Counted from the stretch's first letter, positions 16,809 through 31,678 are shown. The stretch is DNA of 64,000 nucleotides from Sphingomonas sp. Leaf339 (GCF_001426195.1 NZ_LMRS01000001.1:64501-128500); one strand, 5' to 3'. Notes: generated from the sequence alone by a model not told the origin. A program made the numbers and translations.

Positions 16809-19529
16809 ATGGGTCGGGCATGGCAACGGAACAAGCGGGTATCGGCCGTGGCGATCATGCTGGCGGCGACCGCGATCGGCCCGGCGCTGCCGGCGGCGGA
16901 CAAGCCCGTCGTCGCGGCCCCGGCCGCCAACCGCTTCACCGTCGGCGGATTCTCGGTGGCCCTGCGTCGCGACACCCAGACGCTGGCGAAACTGTCGCCC
17001 TCGACCGATCCCGCCTTCGATTTCGTCCCCAGCGGTCGCGCCGGCGAGCGGCAGGGTGACGGCTTCGTGCAGGTCGGCGACGTTCACCTCCGCTTCCGCG
17101 TCGCCGATGGTGCGTGGCGGAATTACGCCTCTGCCAGCGATCACGGCCATGTCCGCATCCTGCCGGCGGGCGGCCCGGTGCTGGCCCGCGCGACGCTGGG
17201 CGACACGCTGCCGATCACGATCGAGCGGGCCTGGGTGAACGAAGGCAGCACGCTGGCGCTGCGCTTCACCTTCGTCAATCGCGGGACGCAGCCGGTCGAG
17301 ATCGGCGCGCTCGGCCTTCCGATGGTATTCGATAACATCATCACTGATCGCACACTGGAACAGGCGCATGCGCAGGCGAGCTTCGCCGATCCATATATCG
17401 GCCGCGACGGCGGTTACGTGCAGGTCACGCGGCTGAACGGCAAGGGCCCGGCGCTGCTCGTCCTGCCCGAACGCCAGACCCCGCTGGAGGCGTACCGGAT
17501 CATCCGTCAGGCGGGCAAGGCACCCGCCGGCGATATCTTCACCGACCGCACTCCACGCGAACAGACCGCCGAGGGCTTTTACGACTGGATGGTCGCGTCG
17601 AAGGGGATGGCGCAGGCAAAGGATGCCGGCGCGCCGTGGAACGAGCCGACCGGCATCATGCTGGCCCCGGGGGCCAGCCGCACGGTCGGCGTCCGCTTCG
17701 TCGCCGCGCCCACCATCCGCGCGATCGAACCGACGCTGACGGCGCAGGGCCGACCGCTCGCCATCGGCATCCCCGGCTATGTAGTCCCCACCGACAGCCC
17801 CGCCGACCTGTTCGTGAAGTCGCCGCAACCGATTACCGGCATCGCCATATCCCCCGCCGACGCGATGACGCTGACCCGCGTCACCGGCCCCGCCGGCTGG
17901 GCGCGGTATCGCGTGACGGGCAAGGGATGGGGCCGTGCCCGCGTGGCGATCACCTATGCCGATGGCAGCGTCCAGACCGTTCATTACTATGTCACCAAGC
18001 CGCTCGCGCAGGTGTCCGCCGATCTCGGCCGGTTCGCGACGACGCGGCAATGGTTCGACGATGCCCGCGACCCGTTCCACCGCGCGCCCGCGATCCTCAG
18101 CTACGACCGTGAGGCGGACAAGATACTGACGCAGGAACAGCGCGTCTGGATCGCCGGCATGAGCGACGAGGGCGGCGCCGGCGCATGGGTCGCGGCGATG
18201 ATGAAGCAGCTCGACAACCCTGAGCCGGCCGAGGTCGCGAAGCTGGAACGCATGGTCGACGAAACCGTGCTGGGCAAATTGCAGGTCGCCGAAGGCCCCC
18301 ATGCCGGCGGCGTGAAGAAGAGCCTGTTCTGGTACGACCCCAAGACATTTTCGGGCTATTACGATCCCGCGACCGACTGGAAGACCTGGGCGTCATGGGA
18401 TGCGAAGCAGGCTGGCGATCTCGGCCGGTCGTACAATTATCCCCATGTCGCGGCGGGGCATTGGGTGCTCTATCGCCTCGCCCGCAATCACCCCGGTCTC
18501 GTCACCCGCCACGACTGGCGCTGGTATCTCGGCTGGGCACAGAAGACGACGGTCGCGATGATGCGCGACGCCCCCCATTACGCGCAGTTCGGCCAGATGG
18601 AGGGCGAGGTGTTCCTCGAAATCCTGATGGACCTGAAGCGCGAGGGCATGACGCGCGAGGCCACGGAGGTCGAGGCGCTGATGAAGGCCCGCGCCGATCA
18701 TTGGCGAACGCTCAGTTATCCGTTCGGCAGCGAGATGGCCTGGGATTCGACCGGCCAACCGGAAGTCTATGCATGGATGCGGTATTTCAACCATCCGAAG
18801 GAGGCGGCGGTCACGCGCGAGGTGATCCTGGGCTACGACCCGACTGTCCCGCACTGGGGCTATAACGGCAATGCGCGCCGCTATTGGGACTTCCTCTACG
18901 GCGGCAAGGTGAAGCGGATCGAGCGCCAGCTTCATCATTACGGATCGGCGCTGAACGCGGTGCCGCTGTTCGACGCCTATCGCCGCGACCCCGCCGACCT
19001 GCACCTGCTGCGCGTTGCCTATGGCGGGTTCATGGGCGGCATCACCAATGTCGATCGCGAGGGCTTCGCCTCCGCCGCGTTCCATTCCGAACCCGACATG
19101 ATGAAATGGGATGCCTATAGCGGCGATTACGGCATGGGCTATTTCGGCCACGCCTATGCCGCGGCGACCTATCTGGTCCGGCATCCGGTGTTCGGCTGGC
19201 TGGGCTTCGGCGGCGCAGTGACGGAACGCGACGGCGCGATCGACATCGTCCCGCATGACGGCGCCCGCAGTCGCCTGTTCGTGGCGCCCGCCGGCCAGTG
19301 GATCACGCTGGCCGCCGGCAAGATCGCCAGCGCCCGCTACCTGCCGGCGACGCAACGGATCGAACTGACCCTCGACCCTGCCACCAGCTCGACCCCGGTC
19401 GCGCGTCTGTCGGTGGAGGCCCCGGCCGGCGGCGTGGCATGGACCGCCGATCGCGGCACCGTGGAACGGGGCGCAACGACCATTGCGCTGAGTGCAACGC
19501 CGACCACGATCACGCTGTCGGCGCGCTGA
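16809..19529 (+). CDS. large exported protein, DUF5695-like, probable carbohydrate-active
   Basis: A 906-residue protein with a signal peptide (MGRAWQRNKRVSAVAIMLAATAIGPALPA). The first 400 or so residues are beta-rich. From about residue 420 onward an alpha-helical region rich in aromatics (GRSYNYPHVAAGHWVLYRLA, WRWYLGWAQKTT, GYFGHAYAAATYLV) suggests an (alpha/alpha) toroid like those of many glycosidases and lyases. The pattern recalls DUF5695 proteins, though I could not confirm this. It is coupled by TGATG to the next gene and divergent from GH127. GGGGAAAG precedes the chosen ATG; an ATG 15 codons upstream is possible but spoils the signal peptide. Its activity is unknown. Confidence 0.7.
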   Translation: MGRAWQRNKRVSAVAIMLAATAIGPALPAADKPVVAAPAANRFTVGGFSVALRRDTQTLAKLSPSTDPAFDFVPSGRAGERQGDGFVQVGDVHLRFRVADGAWRNYASASDHGHVRILPAGGPVLARATLGDTLPITIERAWVNEGSTLALRFTFVNRGTQPVEIGALGLPMVFDNIITDRTLEQAHAQASFADPYIGRDGGYVQVTRLNGKGPALLVLPERQTPLEAYRIIRQAGKAPAGDIFTDRTPREQTAEGFYDWMVASKGMAQAKDAGAPWNEPTGIMLAPGASRTVGVRFVAAPTIRAIEPTLTAQGRPLAIGIPGYVVPTDSPADLFVKSPQPITGIAISPADAMTLTRVTGPAGWARYRVTGKGWGRARVAITYADGSVQTVHYYVTKPLAQVSADLGRFATTRQWFDDARDPFHRAPAILSYDREADKILTQEQRVWIAGMSDEGGAGAWVAAMMKQLDNPEPAEVAKLERMVDETVLGKLQVAEGPHAGGVKKSLFWYDPKTFSGYYDPATDWKTWASWDAKQAGDLGRSYNYPHVAAGHWVLYRLARNHPGLVTRHDWRWYLGWAQKTTVAMMRDAPHYAQFGQMEGEVFLEILMDLKREGMTREATEVEALMKARADHWRTLSYPFGSEMAWDSTGQPEVYAWMRYFNHPKEAAVTREVILGYDPTVPHWGYNGNARRYWDFLYGGKVKRIERQLHHYGSALNAVPLFDAYRRDPADLHLLRVAYGGFMGGITNVDREGFASAAFHSEPDMMKWDAYSGDYGMGYFGHAYAAATYLVRHPVFGWLGFGGAVTERDGAIDIVPHDGARSRLFVAPAGQWITLAAGKIASARYLPATQRIELTLDPATSSTPVARLSVEAPAGGVAWTADRGTVERGATTIALSATPTTITLSAR

Positions 19530-21823
19530 TGGATCGTCGCCAGTTCCTTGCCGGCGGCACGATGGTCGCCGCCGCAACGCCGCTCGCCGCAAAAGTCGCC
19601 AAGCTGCCGCTCCGTCCGGTGCCGGCCGGCGTTGCCGCCTTGCCGGTCGTCGCGCGCTTCACCAACGACGAAGGCACATGGGACGTGCGCGAGGATCTGA
19701 GCATCCGCGACGGGATGCTGGCACTCGTCCGCGGCGGCGAGGCGGTGTTGCTACCCAAGCGGACAGAGGCGGCACATGCCACCGTCACGCCCGCCTGGCT
19801 GGGGCTGGACCTGAAGGCGATCGCGCTGGCCGATGCCGATCTGCTCGCCGACAAGCTGCTGGCGGGCGGCGGCGATCCCGATCCGGATCAAGTGCGCGCC
19901 GCCGCCCCGCCGACCGGATCGAGGTTCGATCCCGACAAGCTCGGCGCCCGCCTGCCATGGACGACCTTCGTCGGCACGCGGCAGGCGGGTGACACTATGC
20001 CCGTCTTCCCCAACGGCCGCACCCGTGGATATCGCCCCGAACACGCCTTTCCCGCGCTGTCCGGCGACGACGTCGCGAAGACCCGGTTCGAGGGGATGCT
20101 GGGCGGCTGGCTGCCGGCGGTGCATAAGGTGATCCCGATCTCCGCCACCGCCTGGTACGACCTGATCGTCTTCGCCGATGTCGATGCGAACGATCCGCTA
20201 CTGGTGCAGACATGGCACCGGACGATGCGGGTCGAGCATGGCCGCGCGACCGAGGTGCACTACGGCCACAGCTATGCCGCGTTCCCGCCGCGCCGCCCGC
20301 ATCCCACCGCCGAGGCCTTCTACCGTGCGCTACTCCGCTTCACGCAGGTCTGGCACGCGGAACTGGCCGATCTGGCGCCCGTCGCGTTGCCCGATCCGGT
20401 CTATCGCGACATGGTCGCCCATGCCTTCGCGCGCGAGATCATGGTGCGGCCCGGCGGCACCTATCCCAAATACGGTGTCGTCGATCGCGATTATGTCGGC
20501 CCGGAATATGACGGGTTTCAGGACATCTTCACCAGCTCGCTCTACGCCAATCTGGAATGGGGCCGCTTCGCACAGGCCAAGGCGGTGCTGGACGAATATT
20601 TCGACGATTTCGTCGGCGATGACGGAATGGTCGACATGCGCGGACCGGAAGTACCGCAATTCGGCCTGACGCTGTCGCTGATCGCACGTTACCTGCGCTA
20701 CACTGGCGACATCGCCACGGTCGCGCGGATCAAGGGCAAGGTCGCCGCCACCGCCCAGATCCTCGCCGAACTCCACGATCAGGCGCTGGCGCTCCCCGCA
20801 TCGGACCGCGGCCACGGCCTGCTGCACGGCTGGAGCGAATCCGACGCGTGCCTGCACCCCGACCCAAGCCTGTGGTGGAAGCCATACTGGAACAATAGCG
20901 CATGGGCGGTGCGCGGCTGGCGAGACATAGCACGGGTCTGGCCCCCAATGGGCACCAGCGCCGAAGCAGACGACTGGACACGCCGCGCCGAACGGCTGGA
21001 GGCGCATCTGGTCCGCCGCATCCGCCAGGAGGTGCGCCGAAACCTGACGCCCCCCTATCTCGGCCCGCTACCCGGTGCCGAGGGTACGTTTCGACAGGCG
21101 CTGGCGACCGGCAAACGCAACGAGCAGGGCTGGTCGCACCGCGTGTACGCCGAATTGTTGCAGGCCGATGTGCTCCCGGCCGATCTGGCCAATCTGATCG
21201 CCGACTGCGTGCGCGGCCATGGCGGCACCTGCATCGGCGTAACCGCGAACTTCGCACCGGCCAACGAAACGCACCGCGATCAACTGGGCTTCATTTCCTA
21301 TGGCCACGCCCGCGCGCTGTTGCGGCTGGGGCGGATCGAGGAATATCTGCTGTTCCTCCATTCGCACCGGTTCCACTCGCACCTGCCCGGCAGTTGGGTG
21401 GCGGGCGAAGTGTCCGGCATCGACGGCGATCTGCCGCTGTTCTGTATGCCCGCGCAGCTGACGATCCCGCTGCTCGTCCGCTGGATGCTGGCGATCGAGG
21501 ACGACGACGCAGACCGCCTCGACCTCGGGCTCGGCCTGCCCCGCGCCTGGTTCGCCTCGGGCAAGGAAATCGCGCTGAAGCAGGCGCCGACGCGCTGGGG
21601 CAGGGTGGATTATGCCACGCGGTTCGACGCCGCCGCCATGCAGGCGACCGCGACGGTGTCGTTCGACGCACGAGGACCGGCATCGGCCCGCGTGCGGTTC
21701 CGACTACCCGTTCCTCTGCTGTCGGCAACGGTAAACGGACGCCCGGCGCGACTGACCGGTGACACGATAACGATTGATGCGCGAGCCGGCGGACGGTTCG
21801 AGATCATCGCACGAACGACGTGA
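19529..21823 (+). CDS. exported (alpha/alpha)-toroid protein of unknown activity
   Basis: A 764-residue protein beginning MDRRQFLAGGTMVAAATPLAA, a Tat-type signal. Residues of about 290-640 look like a helical-barrel glycosidase: DIFTSSLYANLEWGRFAQAK, DMRGPEVPQFGLTLSLIARY, HGWSESDACLHPDPSLWWKPYW and FAPANETHRDQLGFISYGHA. The acidic residues in RGPE and WSESD are candidate catalytic groups. A short beta domain at the C-terminus contains a 6-residue VNGRPA turn typical of hydrolase accessory domains. The ATG overlaps the upstream stop (TGATG). I do not recognise the family. With its partner it probably acts on the glycan attacked by GH127. Confidence 0.65.
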   Translation: MDRRQFLAGGTMVAAATPLAAKVAKLPLRPVPAGVAALPVVARFTNDEGTWDVREDLSIRDGMLALVRGGEAVLLPKRTEAAHATVTPAWLGLDLKAIALADADLLADKLLAGGGDPDPDQVRAAAPPTGSRFDPDKLGARLPWTTFVGTRQAGDTMPVFPNGRTRGYRPEHAFPALSGDDVAKTRFEGMLGGWLPAVHKVIPISATAWYDLIVFADVDANDPLLVQTWHRTMRVEHGRATEVHYGHSYAAFPPRRPHPTAEAFYRALLRFTQVWHAELADLAPVALPDPVYRDMVAHAFAREIMVRPGGTYPKYGVVDRDYVGPEYDGFQDIFTSSLYANLEWGRFAQAKAVLDEYFDDFVGDDGMVDMRGPEVPQFGLTLSLIARYLRYTGDIATVARIKGKVAATAQILAELHDQALALPASDRGHGLLHGWSESDACLHPDPSLWWKPYWNNSAWAVRGWRDIARVWPPMGTSAEADDWTRRAERLEAHLVRRIRQEVRRNLTPPYLGPLPGAEGTFRQALATGKRNEQGWSHRVYAELLQADVLPADLANLIADCVRGHGGTCIGVTANFAPANETHRDQLGFISYGHARALLRLGRIEEYLLFLHSHRFHSHLPGSWVAGEVSGIDGDLPLFCMPAQLTIPLLVRWMLAIEDDDADRLDLGLGLPRAWFASGKEIALKQAPTRWGRVDYATRFDAAAMQATATVSFDARGPASARVRFRLPVPLLSATVNGRPARLTGDTITIDARAGGRFEIIARTT

Positions 21824-21826
21824 TAT

Positions 21827-21880
21827 TTTCCCTCTCCCACCGGGAGAGGGAGGGAGGCGCACAGCGCCGGAAGGGTGAGG
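21827..21880. repeat. dispersed hairpin repeat, copy 1
   Basis: The sequence CCCTCTCCC-ACC-GGGAGAGGG forms a 9-bp stem. It is followed by AGGGAGG, a GCGC/GCGC mini-stem, and GGAAGGGTGAGG. The same layout recurs at 31424-31473. It lies between two convergent genes and may also stop transcription. It resembles the short GC-rich repeats seen between genes in sphingomonads. Confidence 0.7.
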
Positions 21881-21892
21881 ACGACCAGCTGA

Positions 21893-27342
<5,450 letters not shown>

Positions 27343-27357
27343 GTCATGAACCCATCG

Positions 27358-30306
27358 TCAGAACTGGCTGGTCAACCCGAAGAAGAACGAGCGACCGGCG
27401 ACGTCATAGACACCCGGATAGGTGTTGCCGTTGCCGAACTGGGCCAGCAACCCCTGCGCGATCGCCGGCGGATTTTCGTCGAGCAGGTTGGTAACGCCGG
27501 CACGGAACGTGATCCCCTCCCTGACATTGGCCGTCAGCGCCAGGTCGAAATAGCTGTACGTCGGCAGCTTGGCATTGATGACGTACTTATCGCCCGTCAG
27601 GAACGGATTGTCGGTGTTGTTCGTCAACTTGGTCGAACCGACATAGCGCCAGTTGAGCGAGACCGATCCGAATTTCGATGGATCGGTCCAGGTCAGGCGG
27701 GCCTGATGGCGCCATTCGGGGCTGGGCTGGCCGCAGGTCGGGCCGAACAGGCCCTTGCAGTCATATTTGCCAAGGCCCGGCAGCGGCTCGGTGACCAGAT
27801 CGTTCAGCCACGTCCCCGTGATCTGCGCATCGAACCGGCCGATTGCCGTCGGCACGGCATAGCTGGCACCCACGTCGATACCCGATGTCTTCAGCGACCC
27901 GGTGTTCTGCGTGGTCGAGATGACGTAGCCCTGATCGCCGAAGATCGTCCCCGTCCGGGTATCGCGCTTGAACAGTGAGCAGAAGAACGGATCGCCCGTC
28001 GCGATGCACTGGCTGATCGTCAGCGAAACCGGGATCGAGCTGATGTAATCCTTCACCTTGATGTTGAAGTAATCGACCGACAGCGACAGTCGCGGGATGA
28101 AATGCGGCTCCAGCACGATACCGGCGGTATAGGTATCGGCTTCCTCTGGCTTCAGGGCGGGATTGCCGCCGAATTGGCCGCTGCACTGTTCGCTGGGGCA
28201 TTCGATGATCCGGCCATATTGTGCCGCGGTGACGCCCGTCAGCGCGCATTGTGCCGCAGAGGCCGTGGGCGAAACGGTGTTGGGATTGTTATCGATTACA
28301 CCGCTGCAGGGGTCCTGCGTTGATACGTTGCCCACCGACTGCGACGCGAACAGTTCGGAAATGTTCGGCGCACGGATCGCCCGGTTATAGCTGGCGCGCA
28401 ACCGCAGATCGGCAATCGGCGCATAGGAAATCTCGCCCTTGTACGTGGAGATACCTTTGTCCCGCGTGCTGTACTTCGAATAGCGATAACCACCGGTCAG
28501 CGACAGGTCGTGGGCGAACGGCATGTCCGACAGGATCGGCACGCGGACTTCGCTGAAGAATTCGGTGACGTTGAACTTGCCCCGGCTTTCCGTCGTGCCT
28601 TTTTGCTGTGCCAGTGCGTCTGCCGTGAACTTCAGCGTTTCGCGGCGATGCTCCACGCCCAGCACGATGCCAATGCCATTCTCCGCCCAGGGGCTCTTGA
28701 TGCCATAGGACGTCAGATCGGCCGTCACGGCGCCGTTCAGCACGGTTTCGGTATCGACGCCGCGCGTCGACGTCGGCGCATAGATGTAATTGAATCCGGC
28801 GTCGTTGATGCCGTTATACTGAAACACGTTCAGCGGCACGCAACTCGGGTCGGAACCGTCGACCACCGACTTACATGTCGGCACACCGTTGACGTTCACC
28901 ACCTGCAGACCGCGATTGGCACGGGCGGGATCGATGTCGTTTTCATAGGTTTCGGTCAGGACGGAGCTGGAGAACAGGCCGTTCAGGTCGTACCGGATGC
29001 CTTCGGCGATGTCGCCGCGCACACCGCCGCTGACACGATAATCGCGGTGGCGCAGGTCGTCACGCCGCGGCCGTGCCGCCCCGGCGACCGGCCGATACCC
29101 GATGAACAGATTCTGCGAGACGGCGCCGTTGCCGTAACTGCTGCCGCAAAGCAGATTGCCCTGCTGCGCGCTCAGCAACGGGTTGTTGCAGTTCACCGTG
29201 TATGTGTAGCCCTGAAAGAGGGCGGACGGCGCGACTTGCGAATTGGTGTGATCGTCCATGAACATCACGCCGGCATAGACTTCGGCTGCGGGCACCACCT
29301 CGTAATGGGCGAAAGCCCCGGCGGTGAAGCGCGTGTCATTGCGCTGGAAATAGTTCAGTGGCGCGTAATTGTACCGGAACGTGCTGTCATAAGGCACCCA
29401 AGTCTTTGCCCCGTCGCGCGTATTGTTCAGCCGTGAACCGGCGCTGGGACCGGTCAGTGGCTGGAACAGGCCAAATTCGTTGTTGCTCGATCCACCGCAG
29501 ACATAACCGGCGTTGCCGGCCGCGGGATCGAGGGCGCAGGCGGACACGTCGCGGTTGGCCTGCAGGATCGGCTTTACGTCGCGATACCCGAAATAGGCGG
29601 TAACGTTGCCCTTGCCGTCGCCGAAATTCGATCCGATCGCCAGATTGGCATCGAACCGCTGACCATCGACCGGTGAGGGCAGGGCATTCTGATAGTTGTT
29701 CGATGCGATCAGCGACCGGCGTGCGGCAGTGTCGTTGCGATGATTGGAAAAGCCATATTGCACGTCGCCACGAATACCGTCGAGATCGTCGCGGATGATG
29801 AAGTTGATGACCCCCGACACGGCATCGGACCCGTACACTGCCGAAGCACCGCCGGTGACGACGTCGATCCGATCGACCAGGAACGACGGGATGAAGTTCA
29901 GGTCGGTCGCCTGGATCGGCAACAGGCGTTGGCCGTTGACCAGCACCAGATTACGGTTGTTGCCCAGGTTGCGCAGATTGACCTTGGCAGTTCCGTCTGC
30001 GCCGTTCGACACATTCTGGTTTGCGTCCGGCGTCACTTGCGGCAGACGATTCAGTACATTCTCGACGTTGGTCGCGCCCTGCAACCGGATTTCCGCTGCG
30101 TCGATCGCGGTGATCGGGCTGTTGCTTTGCATCCCCGGCTGCACGAGGCGCGATCCGGTAACCGTAATGTCATCGCCCGTGGCCGTCTCCTGCGCGCCGA
30201 CAGCCGGATCTGGCGTCACGGTCTGCGCCGCGGCCGGTACGGCGAACGCGGCGATCAGGCCGGCTAGCGCGGTGGATTGTAGCAGCTGGACTGTACGATT
30301 TTTCAT
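27358..30306 (-). CDS. TonB-dependent outer-membrane receptor (probable oligosaccharide uptake)
   Basis: A 982-residue TBDR. The signal peptide MKNRTVQLLQSTALAGLIAA ends in AAAQT. A TonB-box-like DDITVTGSRL comes at about 48-57, then a plug domain (ITAIDAAEIRLQGATNVENV, VDRIDVVTGGASAVYGSDAV) and a 22-strand barrel ending in SFFFGLTSQF with a C-terminal Phe. The sphingomonad-type plug text and the GH2/S9 genes downstream suggest import of glycan fragments. GGGGG lies just before the chosen ATG; a TTG four codons earlier is less likely. Transcription probably starts among the TATAAT-containing repeats upstream. Confidence 0.92.
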   Translation of the reverse strand: MKNRTVQLLQSTALAGLIAAFAVPAAAQTVTPDPAVGAQETATGDDITVTGSRLVQPGMQSNSPITAIDAAEIRLQGATNVENVLNRLPQVTPDANQNVSNGADGTAKVNLRNLGNNRNLVLVNGQRLLPIQATDLNFIPSFLVDRIDVVTGGASAVYGSDAVSGVINFIIRDDLDGIRGDVQYGFSNHRNDTAARRSLIASNNYQNALPSPVDGQRFDANLAIGSNFGDGKGNVTAYFGYRDVKPILQANRDVSACALDPAAGNAGYVCGGSSNNEFGLFQPLTGPSAGSRLNNTRDGAKTWVPYDSTFRYNYAPLNYFQRNDTRFTAGAFAHYEVVPAAEVYAGVMFMDDHTNSQVAPSALFQGYTYTVNCNNPLLSAQQGNLLCGSSYGNGAVSQNLFIGYRPVAGAARPRRDDLRHRDYRVSGGVRGDIAEGIRYDLNGLFSSSVLTETYENDIDPARANRGLQVVNVNGVPTCKSVVDGSDPSCVPLNVFQYNGINDAGFNYIYAPTSTRGVDTETVLNGAVTADLTSYGIKSPWAENGIGIVLGVEHRRETLKFTADALAQQKGTTESRGKFNVTEFFSEVRVPILSDMPFAHDLSLTGGYRYSKYSTRDKGISTYKGEISYAPIADLRLRASYNRAIRAPNISELFASQSVGNVSTQDPCSGVIDNNPNTVSPTASAAQCALTGVTAAQYGRIIECPSEQCSGQFGGNPALKPEEADTYTAGIVLEPHFIPRLSLSVDYFNIKVKDYISSIPVSLTISQCIATGDPFFCSLFKRDTRTGTIFGDQGYVISTTQNTGSLKTSGIDVGASYAVPTAIGRFDAQITGTWLNDLVTEPLPGLGKYDCKGLFGPTCGQPSPEWRHQARLTWTDPSKFGSVSLNWRYVGSTKLTNNTDNPFLTGDKYVINAKLPTYSYFDLALTANVREGITFRAGVTNLLDENPPAIAQGLLAQFGNGNTYPGVYDVAGRSFFFGLTSQF

Positions 30307-30342
30307 GGATGCCCCCAATATTTGTCTCGGCCATCATGGGAT

Positions 30343-30378
30343 ATATTATACGAAATACGCAATAAGAAATATTATACG
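30343..30378 (-). promoter_or_regulatory. TBDR promoter region with two direct repeats
   Basis: The 10-base word CGTATAATAT (minus strand) occurs twice, at 30369-30378 and 30343-30352, with 26 bases between starts. Each holds a perfect -10 hexamer TATAAT, and a related GCGTATTT lies between them. No good -35 is visible, so activator or repressor control is likely. The core CGTATA is shared with the palindrome at 16736-16751. Confidence 0.5.
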
Positions 30379-30844
30379 CTCTAACTATATGTAAACCGAT
30401 CATAAGCTGCGCCGGATGGAGCCGTTTGGCCGATCTCGTGCGCGAAAAATGCCACGGCTTGGGTTGGTGGCAAGAGCCCACAGTCGAATATCCAGCCCCA
30501 TTTCACCCGGATCCGATGATCAGTCGGCGGTGACGATCATGCGGGCCATCGGGCCAAGAGGACCGGGCGTAATCGAACCGCAGCGCGAAGTGACATGGTT
30601 CCTGTCTCGCCTGATTTTACGACATGTTTAATATCGATTAGGACCGATCCGCTCTGATGGCGTCATTGCGGTAGAAATTCATTTGCATATCGCGACCGGT
30701 GGCGACGTCGGAAATCGCAACAACATCGCCCTTTAGTCGCCGATTGCTCACCCGACGTAAATAATAGTGGTGCGATAGGCATCCGTGATCGGTTGACGCC
30801 ACGTATCTTGGCGCTACGGGTCGCCGCATAGAAGGAGTTTACCG
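30379..30844. other. intergenic region between the TBDR and mucR-like genes
   Basis: Together with the repeats this is the longest gene-free stretch (about 540 bases). I see no convincing coding frame. An AT-rich imperfect palindrome TAATATCGATTA occurs near 30629-30640. A weak promoter-like pair, TTGACG (30793) and TACGGG (30815), spaced by 16 bases, precedes the mucR-like gene. MucR proteins bind AT-rich sites, so autoregulation here is possible. A small RNA cannot be excluded. Confidence 0.4.
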
Positions 30845-31345
30845 ATGGCTGACGATAATTTCGAGAACAATGCAGTGGAATTGGCGACGGAGCTGACCAT
30901 TGCTTGGTTGGGTAATCCCAACACTCGCATCTCGGCGGAAGAGGTGCCGGCGTTCCTTGGCAAGATGCATGAGACCGTCTCGGCATTGCTCGGCACCGGC
31001 GTTGCGGCACCAGTCGTCGCTGAACCGGCGGGCGATTACACGCCGGCGGTCAGCGTGCGCAAGTCGCTGGCGTCGAAGGATCACATCATCTCGATGATCG
31101 ACGGCAAGCCGTACAAGACGCTGCGTCGTCACCTGTCGACCAATGGCATGACGCCCGTCGAATACCGCGAGCGCTATGGTCTGAAGAGCGATTACCCGAT
31201 GGTTGCCGAGAATTATTCGGAGAGCCGTCGCGCGATGGCGAAGAAGATCGGTCTGGGCCGCAAGCCCGGCGCGCGCAAGACCGAGGAGGCTGCCCCCGCC
31301 GCCGCCCCGCGTCGGCGCAAGGCGGAAACCACCGCCGCCGAATAA
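30845..31345 (+). CDS. MucR/Ros-family transcriptional regulator, variant zinc site
   Basis: A 166-residue MucR-type regulator. Rhizobial and sphingomonad homologues control exopolysaccharide, motility and other surface traits by binding AT-rich DNA. The DNA-binding region is at about 80-130: IDGKPYKTLRRHLSTNGMTP, YRERYGLKSDYPMVAENYSE and RRAMAKKIGLGRKPG. The Ros-type zinc ligands Cys-x2-Cys/Asp-...-His-...-His read Ser83, Asp86, His96 and Asn100, so two are lost and the fold may be metal-free, as reported for some Mesorhizobium homologues. AAGGAG lies 9 bases before the ATG, and a strong terminator follows the gene. Confidence 0.88.
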   Translation: MADDNFENNAVELATELTIAWLGNPNTRISAEEVPAFLGKMHETVSALLGTGVAAPVVAEPAGDYTPAVSVRKSLASKDHIISMIDGKPYKTLRRHLSTNGMTPVEYRERYGLKSDYPMVAENYSESRRAMAKKIGLGRKPGARKTEEAAPAAAPRRRKAETTAAE

Positions 31346-31378
31346 TGGCTGGCGACATGTCGTCGCCTACCAGACATG

Positions 31379-31414
31379 AAAACGCCCGCCGGAATATTCC
31401 CTGCGGGCGTTTTT
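31379..31414 (+). terminator. intrinsic terminator of the mucR-like gene
   Basis: AACGCCCGC and GCGGGCG pair in a 7-9 bp stem around CGGAATATTCCCT, followed directly by TTTTT at 31410-31414. It starts about 34 bases after the mucR-like stop codon. Confidence 0.85.
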
Positions 31415-31423
31415 GCGTTCAAT

Positions 31424-31473
31424 CCCTTCCCATCGGGAGAGGGAGGGAGCGGCGAAGCCGCGGAAGGGTGAGG
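31424..31473. repeat. dispersed hairpin repeat, copy 2
   Basis: CCCTTCCCATCGGGAGAGGGAGGGAG is followed by a CGGCGAAGCCG mini-stem and GGAAGGGTGAGG. The layout and most bases match copy 1 at 21827-21880. It follows the mucR terminator directly. Confidence 0.7.
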
Positions 31474-31678
31474 TTGGTTTGCACCATCTGCCGTCGCTGC
31501 GATGTTGAAACATCTGTCCTACACATCCCCATATCGTTTATGCGAACCGGACCTGCTCTTTCTCACCGTTGGTCCCGGCGCCTCTATAATCGTCGCGCGC
31601 GCATGCGCCCACGCACGATCGCGCGCGCATGGCAGGTGTGACTTTAGCGACTTTCCGCCGCCGCCGATCCGCCTGCGC
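31474..31678. other. gene-free stretch between repeat copy 2 and motB
   Basis: No coding frame is convincing here. A perfect 14-base palindrome GATGTTGAAACATC lies at 31501-31514, with a TTGAAA that could serve as a -35. TATAAT occurs at 31585-31590, and an alternating CG-rich tract follows (about 31593-31635). No terminator for motB is obvious. Confidence 0.35.

Noticed and set aside
30416..30631. Small plus-strand frame of 71 codons between TBDR and mucR
   Set aside because: No ribosome site, no conserved pattern, and average codon bias is lost.
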